A DNA stretch of 64,000 nucleotides from Nematostella vectensis (GCF_932526225.1 NC_064040.1:6111181-6175180), one strand, 5' to 3'; shown: positions 32,139 through 45,900, counted from the first letter of the stretch. Notes: generated from the letters alone by a model not told the origin. Program-made: numbers and translations.

Positions 32139-35100
32139 ATGGCTGCCGGGGTGAGTGGAACATTGTTTTTTTTAATCCATTAAAATCTGGTCCAATCTGC
32201 TCCTGAATTTATTCCAAAATAAGCTCCTGATATTGCCCAGTATCTCTTGAACGTATTTTAATTTTTTATTTGTTTCTATGTGCAGAAATTATACACCTAT
32301 CCGGATAGTTTCCGAGCTCAAAAGATCTTGATCGCCGCAGAGTACAGTGGCACCAAGATTGAAGTGCCGGCTTTCACTTTCGGTAAAGACAATCACACTG
32401 CCGAATTCCTAAAGAAATTTCCTTTGGGGAAGGTAAGATAGGCTAGCTAGAGAATGAAACAATATGCTTCATTTGAATTTCTAAAAACAAAGTTAAACTT
32501 TTTTGTACAATCTTTTACGTTTTGTAGTGTACCTCCGCTGCTCGTTATGGGTCGTTATTTAACCAAACTATGCATTGATATGGTTATTTTTGCGTTTTAG
32601 ATTAATATAATCTACTACGAGATTAAGCAGCTCTTTTTATTGTGTGTGTAGTATGTATTAGATATAAACCTATTTCAATAAAGTTTGTCAGTGCAAATGG
32701 CGATTGGTAAATGGCAGTTCTACGACCGAAAGTCACTATGCGTCTCGAAGAATATGGATAAATCAAAACGATTATCCATTAAAGGTTACCAATGCGTGCC
32801 TCTGACGTTGCTGGACATTATTTAACACCTTTAATTTTACGAATAATTAGTACCAATAAACCACTTACTATTTGCCATTCGCCATTTGCACTGACAACCT
32901 TTTGTGAAATAGGTATATACATATATAGATATATGTAGAGAGAGGGAGAGATGAAAGAACCCCTTTCATTCTGCTCTTGTGGGACTTCTATAACGTTCCA
33001 TTTCACTTCTTGCTCAGGTCCCAGCTTTTGAGACGAAAGACGGCAAATGCCTGTACGAGAGCAATGCCATTGCTCACTACGGTGGGTTGATAGTTATAGT
33101 TTGCTTAGTCCCCATAAGCAATAACCGGGAGGTCTCAATTCACAGGTTTTAAAAATCGTCAAGCATACTTTTGGAGGTTGATGTGTCCCTATTACTTGCT
33201 TGTTTTCTTGTGTTCTATCCCCCACCCCTGCAGAGCTGTAAGCTGGTTTTGGGGTGGGGGTGGATTTTTCTTTATTTAAGGCTCCCATTAAGTGTTTAAA
33301 TATTCTCCAACCATAGTATATTCTCAAGTTTCACTTGCCTTGAGTCATAAGATTTTTTTTCAAAATACTCGTAAAAACAAATAAAATAGGCTGCATGGGG
33401 ATGTGCATTCTCACGCTCCTCACTCTCAGAGGCCTGCAATTTTTTCTATCTTAAGAATAAATTATGATTTAAATGTTTATTTGAATGTGATTTTAGTGGC
33501 CAATGAACAGCTGCGTGGTTCCACTGCTGAGCTCTCTGCACTTGTTGTGCAGTATGTCAACTTTGCAGATCAAGAGCTCCTACCTGCGGCAGCTACCTGG
33601 GTGTTCCCAACCTATGGGATGATGCAATACCATAAACAGGTCAGAAAATGTGATTTTATTTTGTGACAGAATAGTCAGGTTGAAGCCCAAGAAAAGCAAA
33701 CTTGAGATTTTGAATAATTCCCTAAAAATATTTGTTGATGACCTTATTTTAACATTTTATATGAATGGGTTCCAGGTAAGGTCTTATACTTCCCTTATAC
33801 TTCCCTTAGGTATTAGTTTTCTGTTTCATGAAAACAAATGATATCTGTTAATCCTAGTATCGCATTATTTTACTATTGCAGTCAACAGATAAGGCTATGG
33901 AGGATGTCAAGAAGTATATGACTATGCTGAATGATGTTTTGCTGATGAAAACCTTCTTGGTTGGAGAAAGAGTCACCCTTGCTGATATTGCTGTTTGCTG
34001 TGTTCTGCAAATGCTGTACAAGCAGGTGTGTTTAATGTTTGTCTTCTTTCTATATTCTAGATTCCGATTCATCTATGCCTGCTGTACAGAGTGTTATTAC
34101 ACTCAGAGAGGGGGCTTAGATAGTGAATAAAGGAAGATGAAAATAAAGATAACAAAAGTCTTGAATTCCTCATTAAAATATATATATAAGGTTGGCATTT
34201 GCACTGATATATATATATATATATATATATATACCTATTTAAAAAAAGGTTGTCAGTGCAAATGGCGAATGGCAAATAGTAAATGGCAGTTCTAAGCCCG
34301 AACGGTGCTTCTGGGTACTAATTATTCGTAAAATTAAAGGTGTTTAATAAAGTCTAGCAATGTCAGAGACATACATTGATGATCTTTAATGGATAATTGT
34401 TTGATTTATCCATATTCTTCAGCATTTAGTAGAAATTTAATGAGACCCATGGTTCCTTTCGGTCCTAGAACTGCCATTTGCCAATCGCCATTTGCCGTTT
34501 CGCACTGACAACGTTTTTTGAAATAGTTGTATATATGGAAAAAATTTCATCCCTACAGACCTGTTTCATGCGTATATACAGTCTATATTAATAATTTACA
34601 TAAATAAAGGCGCCAAATTTGAATGGTTCAATTGTTGCATAGCAGCGCTTTGTTTCTGTGGCAGCATGAAGACACTAGGTCATTGCGTTTGTTTAAAATT
34701 GATGAATGATGGGTTGGCAAATGATGACGAGTTTTTTTTATACAGAGATTGCATCTTTTACTGTAGCTGTTATAGGAGAAATGAGATGATAGGATGCGCC
34801 ATGAAATAAAGTGTTCAATGTTGTTGTCCTTGAGGTTCCATATGTGTTTGCTGAGTTCAGTATTTCTGTATTTCCGTGGCGGAATGAGGCTGTGTGGTTT
34901 CTGCAGTTGCATGTCTTGTTATAAGTGGTGATGGAGGTGGGGATGTCATCGGTTGTCATTGATGAAGTGATAATGCGCTTGTTTTGGGTGTCGATTATCT
35001 GTTTGGTGTTGCTCATGCAGCTGTAACTGATCTTGATGGTTTTTTTGTTGAATATTTTTCTGAGTTTGTGGTCTTTTTGGAAGTGCCTGCTTGCTATGTT

Positions 35101-38100
35101 AGAAATAAGATTTTAGGCTTTTCTATAGTTTTTGGGACTACAAAAAACAAGAGAATTCCATCAAAACTAGCTTGAATTAAGCGCAAAACATGAAAGCTTT
35201 TCGGGGGATCACGCTTTCCCTGCAATCGCTGCTGAAATTGCTTAAATTCCCTGTTACTTCAGTTCTCATTCCTGACGAAGCCCCAATCAACCAGAGATAG
35301 AATCATAACTACCGCCTTTATTTCCCTCAAAACTTGCACAGAATTGATCCGCGGAATTGCTAGACTTTTTCGTATTTAGCTTTCCGTGATAAAGGCGAGA
35401 GCTTTCCCTTAGCTTTGTGTGAGCATTTCACAACGTGGACACAAGCTTTCGGTTTAAGAGCTGCAAGCATTCCGCGACATGGGCACAAGTTTGGCCAAAT
35501 AATGGAAAACTCTAAGGTTGTTTTTCGGGTGAGAGGTCACATATACTAATGGCTGTATGGGGTGGGTCAATATTAAAACAAAATATGATGAGATATAAAC
35601 TCCTGCTGACCCCATCTGAGTCATTGATTATAGGTCATGGAGCCCTCATTCCGAGCACCCTATGGAAATGTCAACAGGTGGTTCACCACCTGTGTAAACC
35701 AGCCGGAGTTCAAGAAGATCTTGGGAGACGTCAAGATGTGCGACACCATGGCAAAATTTGATTGTAAGCCTCTAGAAACTTTTTGACAACACTCATGAGA
35801 TACTTGGTAGCTGGTAAATTGGTTTTTCATGAGCTTTGTATTTGAATACAGGAAAGAAAGGAATTGATTTTTTTAAAGTGACATGTTCCATTTATTTATT
35901 CCTTTTTGTTTTTTCATGTTATATCTTCTTGCCTCTTTTCTTAGCAATGATATTTTATGTGGCAAAGGCCTTGAAGACCCCTTAAACACAAAACAATGCT
36001 ATAAAAGGGTAAGGTTCCACCCACAATTGAAAGATGGCCGGTGGTAACGGAACTCGAAGCGGGAAAACATGAGAGGCGAGTTGAAGAGTTACAAAGTCTC
36101 TACTGACAATCTTTAGCCGTTTACAGCAAGAATAGCATTGGAAATGAGAAATTAAGTCCTATCACAATTTTGCTGAAGATTTTAAAATAATTTCGGTTTT
36201 GAAACATCAGTTTACAACTTCGAATCTGCAACGTGACTTGTGCAACGGTAGTATATTTATCATTGCGGCTTGTACTGTGTGATTCTCTCATCCTTTTATT
36301 AAGTGGTTAGCACAACTTTCTTACAAAAGTTTTGTTATACTACAGATTTACTTTCAAAGGAGGAATTCTGCAGGGGTAGCTTCTAGGCTAAAATGTAGAT
36401 ATTTTAGCTGCTAAATGGGAGATTGCGAGACTGAGATCGCGTAACTTTGTGTAATTGTAATTTAACATATACCGGTGTTTATTGTCATTCTGCGGTATCT
36501 GAAACCCTTTTGAAGATTCCTACTAGAGTTTATGCTACAAATTGTTGTAATCTTAAATAATTCAAGAAGGATAAAGTCCAAATCTTCCTCTCTATTCACT
36601 TTGTTATTCAAAGCGTTACCGGGAGCTGTTGACAGTTAGGGGGATGTAACAAACACCTTGCAAGGGCCCTTTTATAGCGCTGTTTCGTGTTTAAAAGTCT
36701 AGTTATCTTTTCCCAAACCCTTTGAGAGCTCTTGTGGTAGTTTCTTTTATCCCCTGTTGCAAATATCTTTAGGCTCTTTGATAGTATCTTCTCTCCTGTA
36801 GCAAAGACCTTCAATTCTCTACACCATAAAGACCACCACAAGAAAAAGGCCCACAAGGAGGAGAAACCAAAACAGGAGAAGAAGAAGGCGGAGCCCAAGA
36901 AGGTAGAGGAACCCAAGGAGCAGGAGCCTCCCAAGAAACCTGCAAAGGCTGACCCATTTGCAGCACTGCCACCCAGGTTGGTTTACACTGTATTTACTTA
37001 GTTGTAGATCACATGCTTTCTACGCAAATGTTCCCTTGCACCCTGTTCAGCTTATTACTCTGGAATAAAAATTTACTAAGCTTGCCCCAAGAATTTCACT
37101 AAGCCTACAGTTTATATGCAAGGAAACATGTCAATTCACTATTGAAAGCACAGTTCTCTACATAGAATGAATGTTGACCAAGCATTGTCAGGGAACCGTG
37201 GATTGGATGTCTCTAACTATGCAGGTCAATGGCATCCTCTCTAAAACAGTGATGCTGTTCATGATTACACAGGAAGCATCCAACTTAAAGTCTTTTGTCA
37301 AATTGGCTAATGTATGGAAGCTGTGCATAACACAAATGAAGACTTATTTTTAACTATTATAATATTATTTGCAAACAGTTCCATGAACTTGGATGCATGG
37401 AAGAAGGTGTACTCTAACGAAGACACCGAGTCTAAGGCCATCCCTTACTTCTGGGAGAATTTTGACAAAGAGGGTTACTCTCTGTGGTTCTTGGAATACA
37501 AGGAAGAGTACGAGAAGGACCTGGGCATGGTTTTCATGGCCTGCAACTTAGTTGGCGGCATGATACAGCGTCTGGAGAAGCTTGTCAAGAATGGGTTTGG
37601 CAGTATCTGCATTTTTGGGGAAAACCACAATTGCTCCATTGCTGGGGTGTGGATGTTCCGCGGACAGCAGCTTGCATTTGAGGTTAGGATTGCTATGTGG
37701 ACCATGTAACCACTAAAACTATCCCCTCTACATCAATGCATTGAATTCATAATAATTACATATAGGTCAGACTTCAAAGGGAATAAATTGTGAAAAGTTA
37801 CAATGTGGCTGTAACTTTCCCTTGCTTACTTTTGCTGTGGAATATTTTGGGTTAAAATGTAAGATATTATTATTAAAATGTAATAATTTATTTTTGCTAT
37901 TTGTACCTCATCTTCATCTTTAAAAGCACATGGTGCTTTTAACTACACTTGCAAGTTTTCTCTAAATTTTTATACTAATACCCCCTCCCCTTTTATCCCA
38001 TGCAACTCCACCCCCATTTATCCCATACCCCACCTGTTAATCCCATACCACCCCCCCCCCCATATACACCCCTTACCCTCCTAGTACAACCCTTTTAATC

Positions 38101-38408
38101 AAAGATAACCAAGATTTCTTTTCCTTTCGGTTTTCTTAATAATTTGATTTTTTTGAAGAAATGGGTCAGATTTTTAGGGGTTTCCCTTCCATCATTTACA
38201 AGTGCATTAGTTTGTCAGGCAATGATGACCAATTTTATTATTTCCATAGCTGAATGAGGACTGGAATGTAGATGCACCGTCTTACACAAGCAGGAGGTTG
38301 AACCCAGATGACCCTGCTGACAAGAAGCTCATCGAAGACTACTTCATCCAGCGTGAGGAGCTTACTTACCGCGGCAAGAAATTCAACCAAGGCAAAGTCT
38401 TTAAGTAA
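32139..38408 (+). CDS. EEF1G: Elongation factor 1-gamma
   Basis: Structural subunit of the eEF1B exchange complex in the cytosol. Exons: 32139-32150, 32286-32432, 33018-33081, 33497-33639, 33882-34025, 35634-35763, 36802-36976, 37379-37682 and 38250-38408; 1278 nt, 425 aa (human about 437). GST-N domain about residues 3-80 ([31 protein letters not shown]), GST-C about 90-205 ([27 protein letters not shown]). The Lys/Glu/Pro linker lies at about 215-265 and the conserved EF1G domain at about 270-425 ([36 protein letters not shown] end). The first exon holds only four codons (MAAG). Confidence 0.97.
32668..32913. mobile_element. MITE copy 1 in EEF1G intron 2
   Basis: Terminal inverted repeats of about 50 bp: CCTATTTCA...GTCAGTGCAAATGGCGA at the left and the mirror TCGCCATTTGCACTGAC...GTGAAATAGG at the right. 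Same family as 34234-34526, but with the interior in opposite orientation. Confidence 0.85.
34234..34526. mobile_element. MITE copy 2 in EEF1G intron 5
   Basis: Same terminal repeats (GTTGTCAGTGCAAATGGCGA / CGCCATTTGCCGTTTCGCAC). The interior TAATTATTCGTAAAATTAAA matches copy 1 on the other strand. It is preceded by a TA run (34207-34233), a likely preferred target. Confidence 0.85.
34628..35115 (-). pseudogene. Penelope-like retroelement fragment (C-terminal, broken)
   Basis: Minus-strand translation in two frames gives [49 protein letters not shown] and then [22 protein letters not shown] and [10 protein letters not shown]-like text ([11 protein letters not shown]). These are hallmarks of the end of Penelope-like elements with a GIY-YIG nuclease. 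An internal deletion joins CNCR straight to NHTASFRH, removing the nuclease active core. It is a relic in EEF1G intron 5. Confidence 0.8.
35116..35633. other. EEF1G intron 5, remainder
   Basis: No open frame or repeat recognised between the Penelope fragment and exon 6. Confidence 0.4.
35764..36801. other. EEF1G intron 6
   Basis: About 1 kb, no element or reading frame recognised. The polypyrimidine tract and TAG acceptor are at 36790-36801. Confidence 0.5.
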
Positions 38409-38454
38409 ATGCCTGTGATTGTAGAAACCAACTATACTGTTATTGCAATAATGG

Positions 38455-38460
38455 AATAAA
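38455..38460 (+). terminator. Poly(A) signal of EEF1G
   Basis: AATAAA 47 bp after the stop codon. Confidence 0.85.
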
Positions 38461-39924
38461 TTGAAATTGTCCCTTGATGATGTATTGGTGGTAATTTTTT
38501 ATTTAAAAATTTTCTAAAAGTTTAATTTATTTTTGTTCTTTATTGCATATGGTACATGGATATAATTTGTAACTAATTCTTGCATTTGTTAACAAATTTT
38601 AAGAAAAGGGTGCATGTTTGTTTTGTAATGGACAGAAATACATATAATTTGGGATGTATTTTTTTATTGAATTCGGATAATAGTGCATAAGATTTAAATT
38701 TTAGGTTGCTTTAAGATTTCTTCCCATAATTTGTCCTCCTTTGTGTGTTGCTAAAATGCTTCCCTGAAAGACTTGCCCTGGTTGTCACAAGGGTGTGACC
38801 ACACTGCAGGAGAACCATTCACTTGAAATGTTGTTGTGTTTCACAAGTTTACACAAAAAACTGTTTATCTAAAACCCAGATATAACTAGGTTACGAAGCG
38901 AAGAAATTGGTGTAGGAATAATACTCAGTCATTTCAAACAACGCAGCTCTTGTATTAAAATATGCCTTTTAAAACTACAAAACATTTCGAACAATGTAGA
39001 GGACATCACCGAGATGAAGACAACGCCAGAAAGAAGACAACAGTGAAGATAGGTTACAAGAGATGACTCGACAGAAGTAGAGGTTACTGTAGAGATATTA
39101 CTGGTTACTGGCTATAGGTGAAGATACGTTTTCCTGTAAGAGAGATAAACAAGGTATTACAACAAGGCCGAGGAAAGAGGATCATTTTCATTGGTTCATT
39201 GGGTCCTGGTAAAACTGAGAAACAGTGAAAACATGTGCATATTTACGTAAAAAAATTTCCAGTTACGGTAAAGCATCCAACGAAACAATGTTTCCAAAAA
39301 ATGGTTTGATAAAGATATGCACAGGAAAGAATATTCATCGTCTCAAATGAAATTTTAATTCTTTAGAATATTTAACAACAAAAACTCTATTATCTGTTTA
39401 TTCCATCTATCACAAATGAATCTAAAAGTGTAAGCGCATTAGAACGGACCGTTTGATATTTGAAAGGGGGGCTAGCTGATCCCCACCCCCATCCCCACCC
39501 CAAATCAATAAAGGCTCAGGCTCTTAAAAAAATCAATAAAGCGAAGACTGACAGATGTTTCGAGGGAAAACAATCAAACATCAAATGGTCCCAAGTTCGA
39601 TATGCGCACCAATTCTCAAAAGACAAAAGCTCTCTTCTTACTCTAACACATTTTACTTATAATTTTGCAAGAGTTTCGATTTAGAGGTTGTTTGCAGGCA
39701 TTGGCGCTTATATCGAATCCGGGATATCGGCCGACTTGGCGTTAGCCAAGGTAAGTCACTTTATTTATACCTTTGAACTTCTAAAACAAAATCCATTTTT
39801 ATAGTGACTTACTAGAATTAAACAAAGACAAAACAAGCCCAAATGCCACATTGACTATTTCACATAACATCCAGCGGGATCACCCCAAATCTGCAGCTCA
39901 ACTGTCCCTACAATACTACTTGTA
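38461..39924. other. Intergenic between convergent EEF1G and KCTD3-like genes
   Basis: No coding likeness. The right part should hold the 3' UTR of the minus-strand gene: AATAAA on the minus strand is at 39765-39760, about 160 nt after its stop. Confidence 0.5.
39760..39765 (-). terminator. Possible poly(A) signal of the KCTD3-like gene
   Basis: AATAAA on the minus strand, downstream of the stop at 39925. Confidence 0.5.
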
Positions 39925-42900
39925 CTAACATTGCGAAATCATGTATCGCGCACGAATGGAGCCTTCTCGTGACGGCGTGAGTTCTCGCGTGTGCGTGTGA
40001 TCTCGCCGGCGCAGCGGTTCTCGCGGATGCGCGGGTTCTTCCGTTTCTTCCTCCGTCAGACTCGGGCAGGAGAGCGAGAGCTTCATGCGTGAGCCGAGCA
40101 GGTCATTTGTCTGAATGACTGAGGTCGCTGGCGACAAGGATGGAGTTGAGCACCGTGAAGCGCTCAAATCGCACTGTTCTAGCGTCTTGAGAAGCTCGCC
40201 CTCTGTTGGTCCCGCTGATAAGGAGGGGGCTTCTACGAAGAATAAGTTATATGCGTTAGATATGAAGAAATAGGCAGGAGAAGGGAATTAGGGTAAGGGT
40301 CTCGCCTCTGTCCCGCAGAAACGGGGGCTTCAAGGCAGCATAGAGTTTCACATGCAATGGTATTAGGGGAGGGTTTTTTCTCAGTCCCAAGACACAGGAG
40401 CTTCTGAGAAGTGCGAAGAATATCGCACTTCTGATCCTTACCAGCTAGCTTTGCCTGCTGTTCGAGCGCAGTCGTCAGGTCCCACATCTGACAGACAATA
40501 AAAAGTAAGAGATTATTTGATAAGATTGAAAACTGAAGCCCTCCCTCCGAGAGCTGCCTTAATGTCCGCCGAACTACGATAATACAAATTCGCAATTGGG
40601 GCCAGTTTACTTCCGGAGGGCCGATGGAAACAACAGACAAAAGAATCTTTTAGAATCCGCTCAGGCCATCCGCTCTAAATTATCAGTCACATCCTCGAAG
40701 AAAATTCCAATAGACACGCTGCTTTTACGATTTTGAAATATCTTTTGCGTTTTTCGTTAAAGATCATCGACCGGAAGTAAACTGGTTTCTTTTTTCGGGT
40801 TTCTTTTGTTTCAACTACTTCAAAATTATCTAACCTATACTGCCGTTCTCATACACATACCTGAATAATGCCGTTCTCATACACATACCTGAATACTGCC
40901 GTTCTCATACACATACCTGAATACTGCCGTTCTCATACACATACCTGAATACTGCCTTTCTTATACACATACCTGAATACTGCCGTTCTTATACACATAC
41001 CTGAATACTGCCGTTCTTATACACATACCTGAATACTGCCGTTCTCATACACATACCTGAATACTGCCGTTCTCATACACATACCTGAATACTGCCGTTC
41101 TCCTATACATCCCTGAATACTGCCGTTCTCATATACATCCCTGAATACTGCCGTTCTCATATACATCCCTGAATACTGCCGTTCTCATACACATACCTGA
41201 ATACTGCCGTTCTCATACACATACCTGAATACTGCCGTTCTCATACACATACCTGAATACTGCCGTTCTCATACACATACCTGAATACTGCCGTTCTTAT
41301 ACACATACCTGAATACTGCCGTTCTTATACACATACCTGAATACTGCCGTTCTTATACACATACCTGAATACTGCCGTTCTCATAAACATACCTGAATAC
41401 TGCCGTTCTCGTGACCCGTGACAAGGTAGCGTCGAGGGCGTGACCCCATGCGACTGGACCCATCACACTCATGTACAAAGTAACACGAGATGTTGCTACC
41501 GTCCACTGAGCGTATGGTGCAGATCCTACGAATCAACAGATAGAAACTTTATTCCTTTAAATAGCAATTCTCCCATCTGTGTGATACGCACTCCTCATCC
41601 AAACAATAAGGAGAATGTAATGAGAGCTATGTCGGTTGGTCTTAGACATAGTGAAAGTGCCACCAAGTCGATATAGTTTGAATTATGGGAGTGTGGCCAG
41701 CCTGGGGAAGGGGTAGTGGGGTAGACTGTCAACCTATAAGGGGGGGGGGGGGGGTGACAGTCGTGTCTAGCGTAGGGTGTCTCTCGACCAGGCACCTAGA
41801 GTAAAGCCAGGCAATATTAATAAGGGACCTAAAAGGGTATCTGTCCGAGCCACTGACCTCTTTCCAGTGGACGAAAGCCGGACATGCACATGGTCGGTGT
41901 CCGGGACGATCTTTTCAATAAACACTTGCTGGTCATCACGGTCACCGAATGGACCTGGATAACAAGAACGAATGGTGAAATCATCAAAGCAAAATGACAC
42001 ACATTAAAAGTAATTGACCTGGATAACAAGAACGAATGGTAAAATCATCAAAGCAAAATGACACAATTCAAAGAAATGGACCTGGGTAAAAAAAAAAACA
42101 ATGGATACCTAATAGTAGGATTTGTGTCACACACAGTCAACGAGTCTCGTTGAAGTTCAAATTATGGCGGGATTTTGTGACAGAGAGTGCGTTACAAAAC
42201 CGCTATGCTAGAATGGCGTTACACTTTGGATGGGTCTGTTTTACCAGGACTGTTACACATTGGGTACGTTGCATGATCGTTATGCCAGGATTGCGTTACA
42301 CATTAATAAACGTGGAGCGGTATTTCGTAGCATATCGAAAGCATTGTGTGACCGGATTGTAAACGTAGCGTTACCTAATGCGTTGCCTGCTGTATAGCTT
42401 GGATGCGAATCTGTTTCTTCTAGTGATACTACATTGAATGAAGCCAGAGGCGTGGATCCTGGTTGCGTGGAAATCATTCCACGAAACCTCGTGACATTCC
42501 ACGTCCGCACGTGATTATATTCGCTGCACACAGACACGAGGTGCCTTTCGCTCAGCATAACCCGGATAACGGGACTCCTGTGGACCGTGAAGGTCTGGAA
42601 CAGCTGAGGTCCTTGACCGACTGTTTCGGGATGTTGGACAATGACCCGCACGGTTCCCGCACTTGTCCCGTACGCGATCTCGATCCAGTTCCCACTCAAG
42701 CCTAAGGGAAATGCAAGACGAGCCATCAATAACAAAAATATTTTTTCCGAGGGGGGAAGGGGGTGGCGAGAAAGGTCTGGAAACCAGAAAACGAACGAGA
42801 AAAATAAACAACCAGGAGATAGTAAAAGAAAAACAATCGCTAGCAGGGGCTCATTAATAGGGGCAATCATCTGTATTATATAAATGTCACAGCGTTTCCT

Positions 42901-45900
42901 AGGATCAGGCTATTTTTAGACGCGCGCGCACGAACGGGCCAATCAGCTACTTTGACGTTAGGCTGCACGCGCAAATTGCAGTTAGGAAGAATATATTTTT
43001 ATCTATCATCCGTTGGTTTTGTTTATATACCAAAAGAATTGCAAGCTAGAATTCAAAGTCATAGGTAGGATTGGATTCATATTAAAAAAGAGAGCAACAA
43101 AAAGTCAAAGTTACGAAGAGAGAACATAATTTCTTGTCTGAGACTGCGCGTGCAGTTGAGCTCAGCCAAAACGGCAACACAAAAGTTGAATCTGATTGGT
43201 TCATCCGCGCGTCTAAAAATAGCCTGATCCTAGGAAACGCCGTGACACCTATATAGTACCAGAACATGGGGAAGTTGATTGCCCCTACTTATGAGCCCCT
43301 GTCGCTAGAGACATGCCTAAATAGGGTGTGGTGGGGTACATACACGTTTTGGGTGTGGTAGGGTACATACACATTTGGGTGTGGTAGGGTACATACACGT
43401 TTTGGGTGTGGTAGGGTACATACACGTTTTGGGTGTGGTAGGGTACATACACGTTTTGGGTGTGGTAGGCTACATACACGTTTTGGGTGTGGTAGGGTAC
43501 ATACACGTTTTGGGTGTGGTAGGGTAAATACACGTTTTGGGTGTGGTAGGGTACATACTCGTTTTGGGTGTGGTAGGGTACATACACGTTTTGAGTGTGG
43601 TAGGGTAAATACACGTTTTGTGTGTGGTAGGGTACATACACGTTTTGAGTGTGGTAGGGTACATACACGTTTTGGGTGTGGTAGGGTACATACACGTTTT
43701 GGGTGTGGTGGGGTACATACACGTTTTGGGTTGGTAGGGTACATACACGTTTGGGTGTGGTAGGGTACATACACGTTTTGGGTGTGGTAGGGTACATACA
43801 CGTTTTGGGTGTGGTAGGGTACATACACGTTTTGGGTGTGGTAGGGTACATACACGTTTTGGGTGTGGTGGGGTACATACACGTTTTGGGTGTGGTAGGG
43901 TACATACACGTTTTGGGTTGGTAGGGTACATACACGTTTTGGGTGTGGTAAGGTAAATACACGTTTTGGGTGGGGTAGGGTACATACACGTTTGGGTGTG
44001 GTAGGTACATACACGTTTTGGGTGTTGTAGGGTACATACACGTTTTGGGTGTTGTAGGGTACATACACGTTTTGGGTGGGGTAGGGTACATACACGTTTT
44101 GGGTGTGGTAGGGTACATACACGTTTTGGGCGTGGTAGGGTACATACACGTTTTGGGCGTGGTAGGGTACATACACGTTTTGGGTTGGTAGGGTACATAC
44201 ACGTTTGGGTGTGGTAGGGTACATACACGTTTTGGGTGTGGTGGGGTACATACACGTTTTGGGTGTGGTGGGGTACATACACGTTTTGGGTCGGTAGGGT
44301 ACATACACGTTTGCGTGTGGTAGGTTACATACACGTTTTGGGTGTGGTAGGGTACATACACGTTTTGGGTGTGGTAGGTACATACACGTTTTGGGTGTGG
44401 TAGGGTACATACACGTTTGGGTGTGGTAGGGTACATACACGTTTTGGGTGGGGTACATACGCGTTTCGGGTGGGGTACATACGCGTTTCGGGTGGGGTAG
44501 GGTACATACAGGTTTTGGGTGTGAGGTACATGCTTAGTGCAGTCACCATGTCACCATTGGGGTCCTTATACAATTCTGTCACAAGTAAATCATTATCCTT
44601 CATACGCAGAGGGAACTTCTGCATGTCTGGAAAGATAAGAAAAAATTTATTTACTGCACTATTAAAAAACATCACACACTTTTAATCCAAACAATACTAA
44701 AATCATGTTTCAGCTAAAGAAATCTATGGACGGAACCATCAGACCCCATTTCTCCTAGACCTTCCCCTGCATGCTATAGCACTTTGCCAATTTTGCCACA
44801 CAGCATCAATCAATGAGTAAATAATCAAATAACATATAATATAAGATTAAAACACACACGCACACACAAATACCCATAAACTCCCCATCATAACACCAGA
44901 AATGCAATCCTTACCAATATAATAAATAGAACCATTGGAGCATCCAAGAAGAAGGAACGACCCTGCCTTGTCATAGCTAGATATGGGTACAACATCTTGG
45001 ATCTGAGAACATTACAACATCTACAAGCATTACAATGCCAGGGTGGTAAAAGAACTAAAAAAAAGTACTCAAAGGTTACATTTTTTTAAAATAAAAGCCC
45101 ATTGTTAAATTAATTTTGAAGTCTGTGTTTAATTATTCAATACAGGTTTTACTAGAAGGCTTCGGTGAATAAAATTTGAGCTGTGAAACTATAATTGCAA
45201 AACATGCGCACACATGTGCCAAGCTTTGAGTTTTAGAATATAATAGAAGGGACAATGTTAGAGCATTTCCACACCTGCCAATGCTGTGACATGGAGTTCC
45301 AAACACCCACTTTACCAGTGTGACTTGTGCCGACTAACTGGCTGCCGATAAAGAAGAGGGTATCTACAGGCATTGTCAGGTCAAATGTCCCTGAAATGAA
45401 AAACAAAACACCATCAGACATTCTCAAACGCTCCATATTGGGCTGTCATAATCAATGGATGGCGGTGCTTGCAACTTCACCAAAAAAAATGGCATTTAAT
45501 TACTCAGAAACCCAGACTATGCCCCTAGTAACCTAGAGGCTTTTCCATAAAGTGTTTCTCTTGCACTAGTGTTGCACCTGTATTTACAGTTTTGGTTATT
45601 TTTATCATTTTGGTTTATGTTGTGTCTTGCCACTGAAGCATATGAGCAAGGTTTAAACCTGGAGAGGCAAATTGGCAAGTAAAGTGTTAAAATTAAAGAG
45701 AAAGTAAAGCTCTGTCAGCAGCTTATTTCAGCGTAGTAATAATCTGGCCACTACTTTAAACAGCATAAATGATATCTGCACATTCTAAAGTATGTTGGCC
45801 TTTCTATAATCTCGATTGCTCATAATAAAAATATGTCATAATTATTTGTTTACCAATCTCAAACTTGGCACATCCATGCTCAGTGTTGGTGAAACTCCAC

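Noticed and set aside
40843-41420. Regular repeats resembling a CRISPR array
   Set aside because: No unique spacers: the whole unit is repeated. It derives from the neighbouring exon, and the genome is eukaryotic.
43285-44458. Overlapping Tyr/Thr/Pro-rich frames of up to 389 codons on the minus strand
   Set aside because: Frame shadows of the 27-bp junction-derived array; all three minus frames are open.
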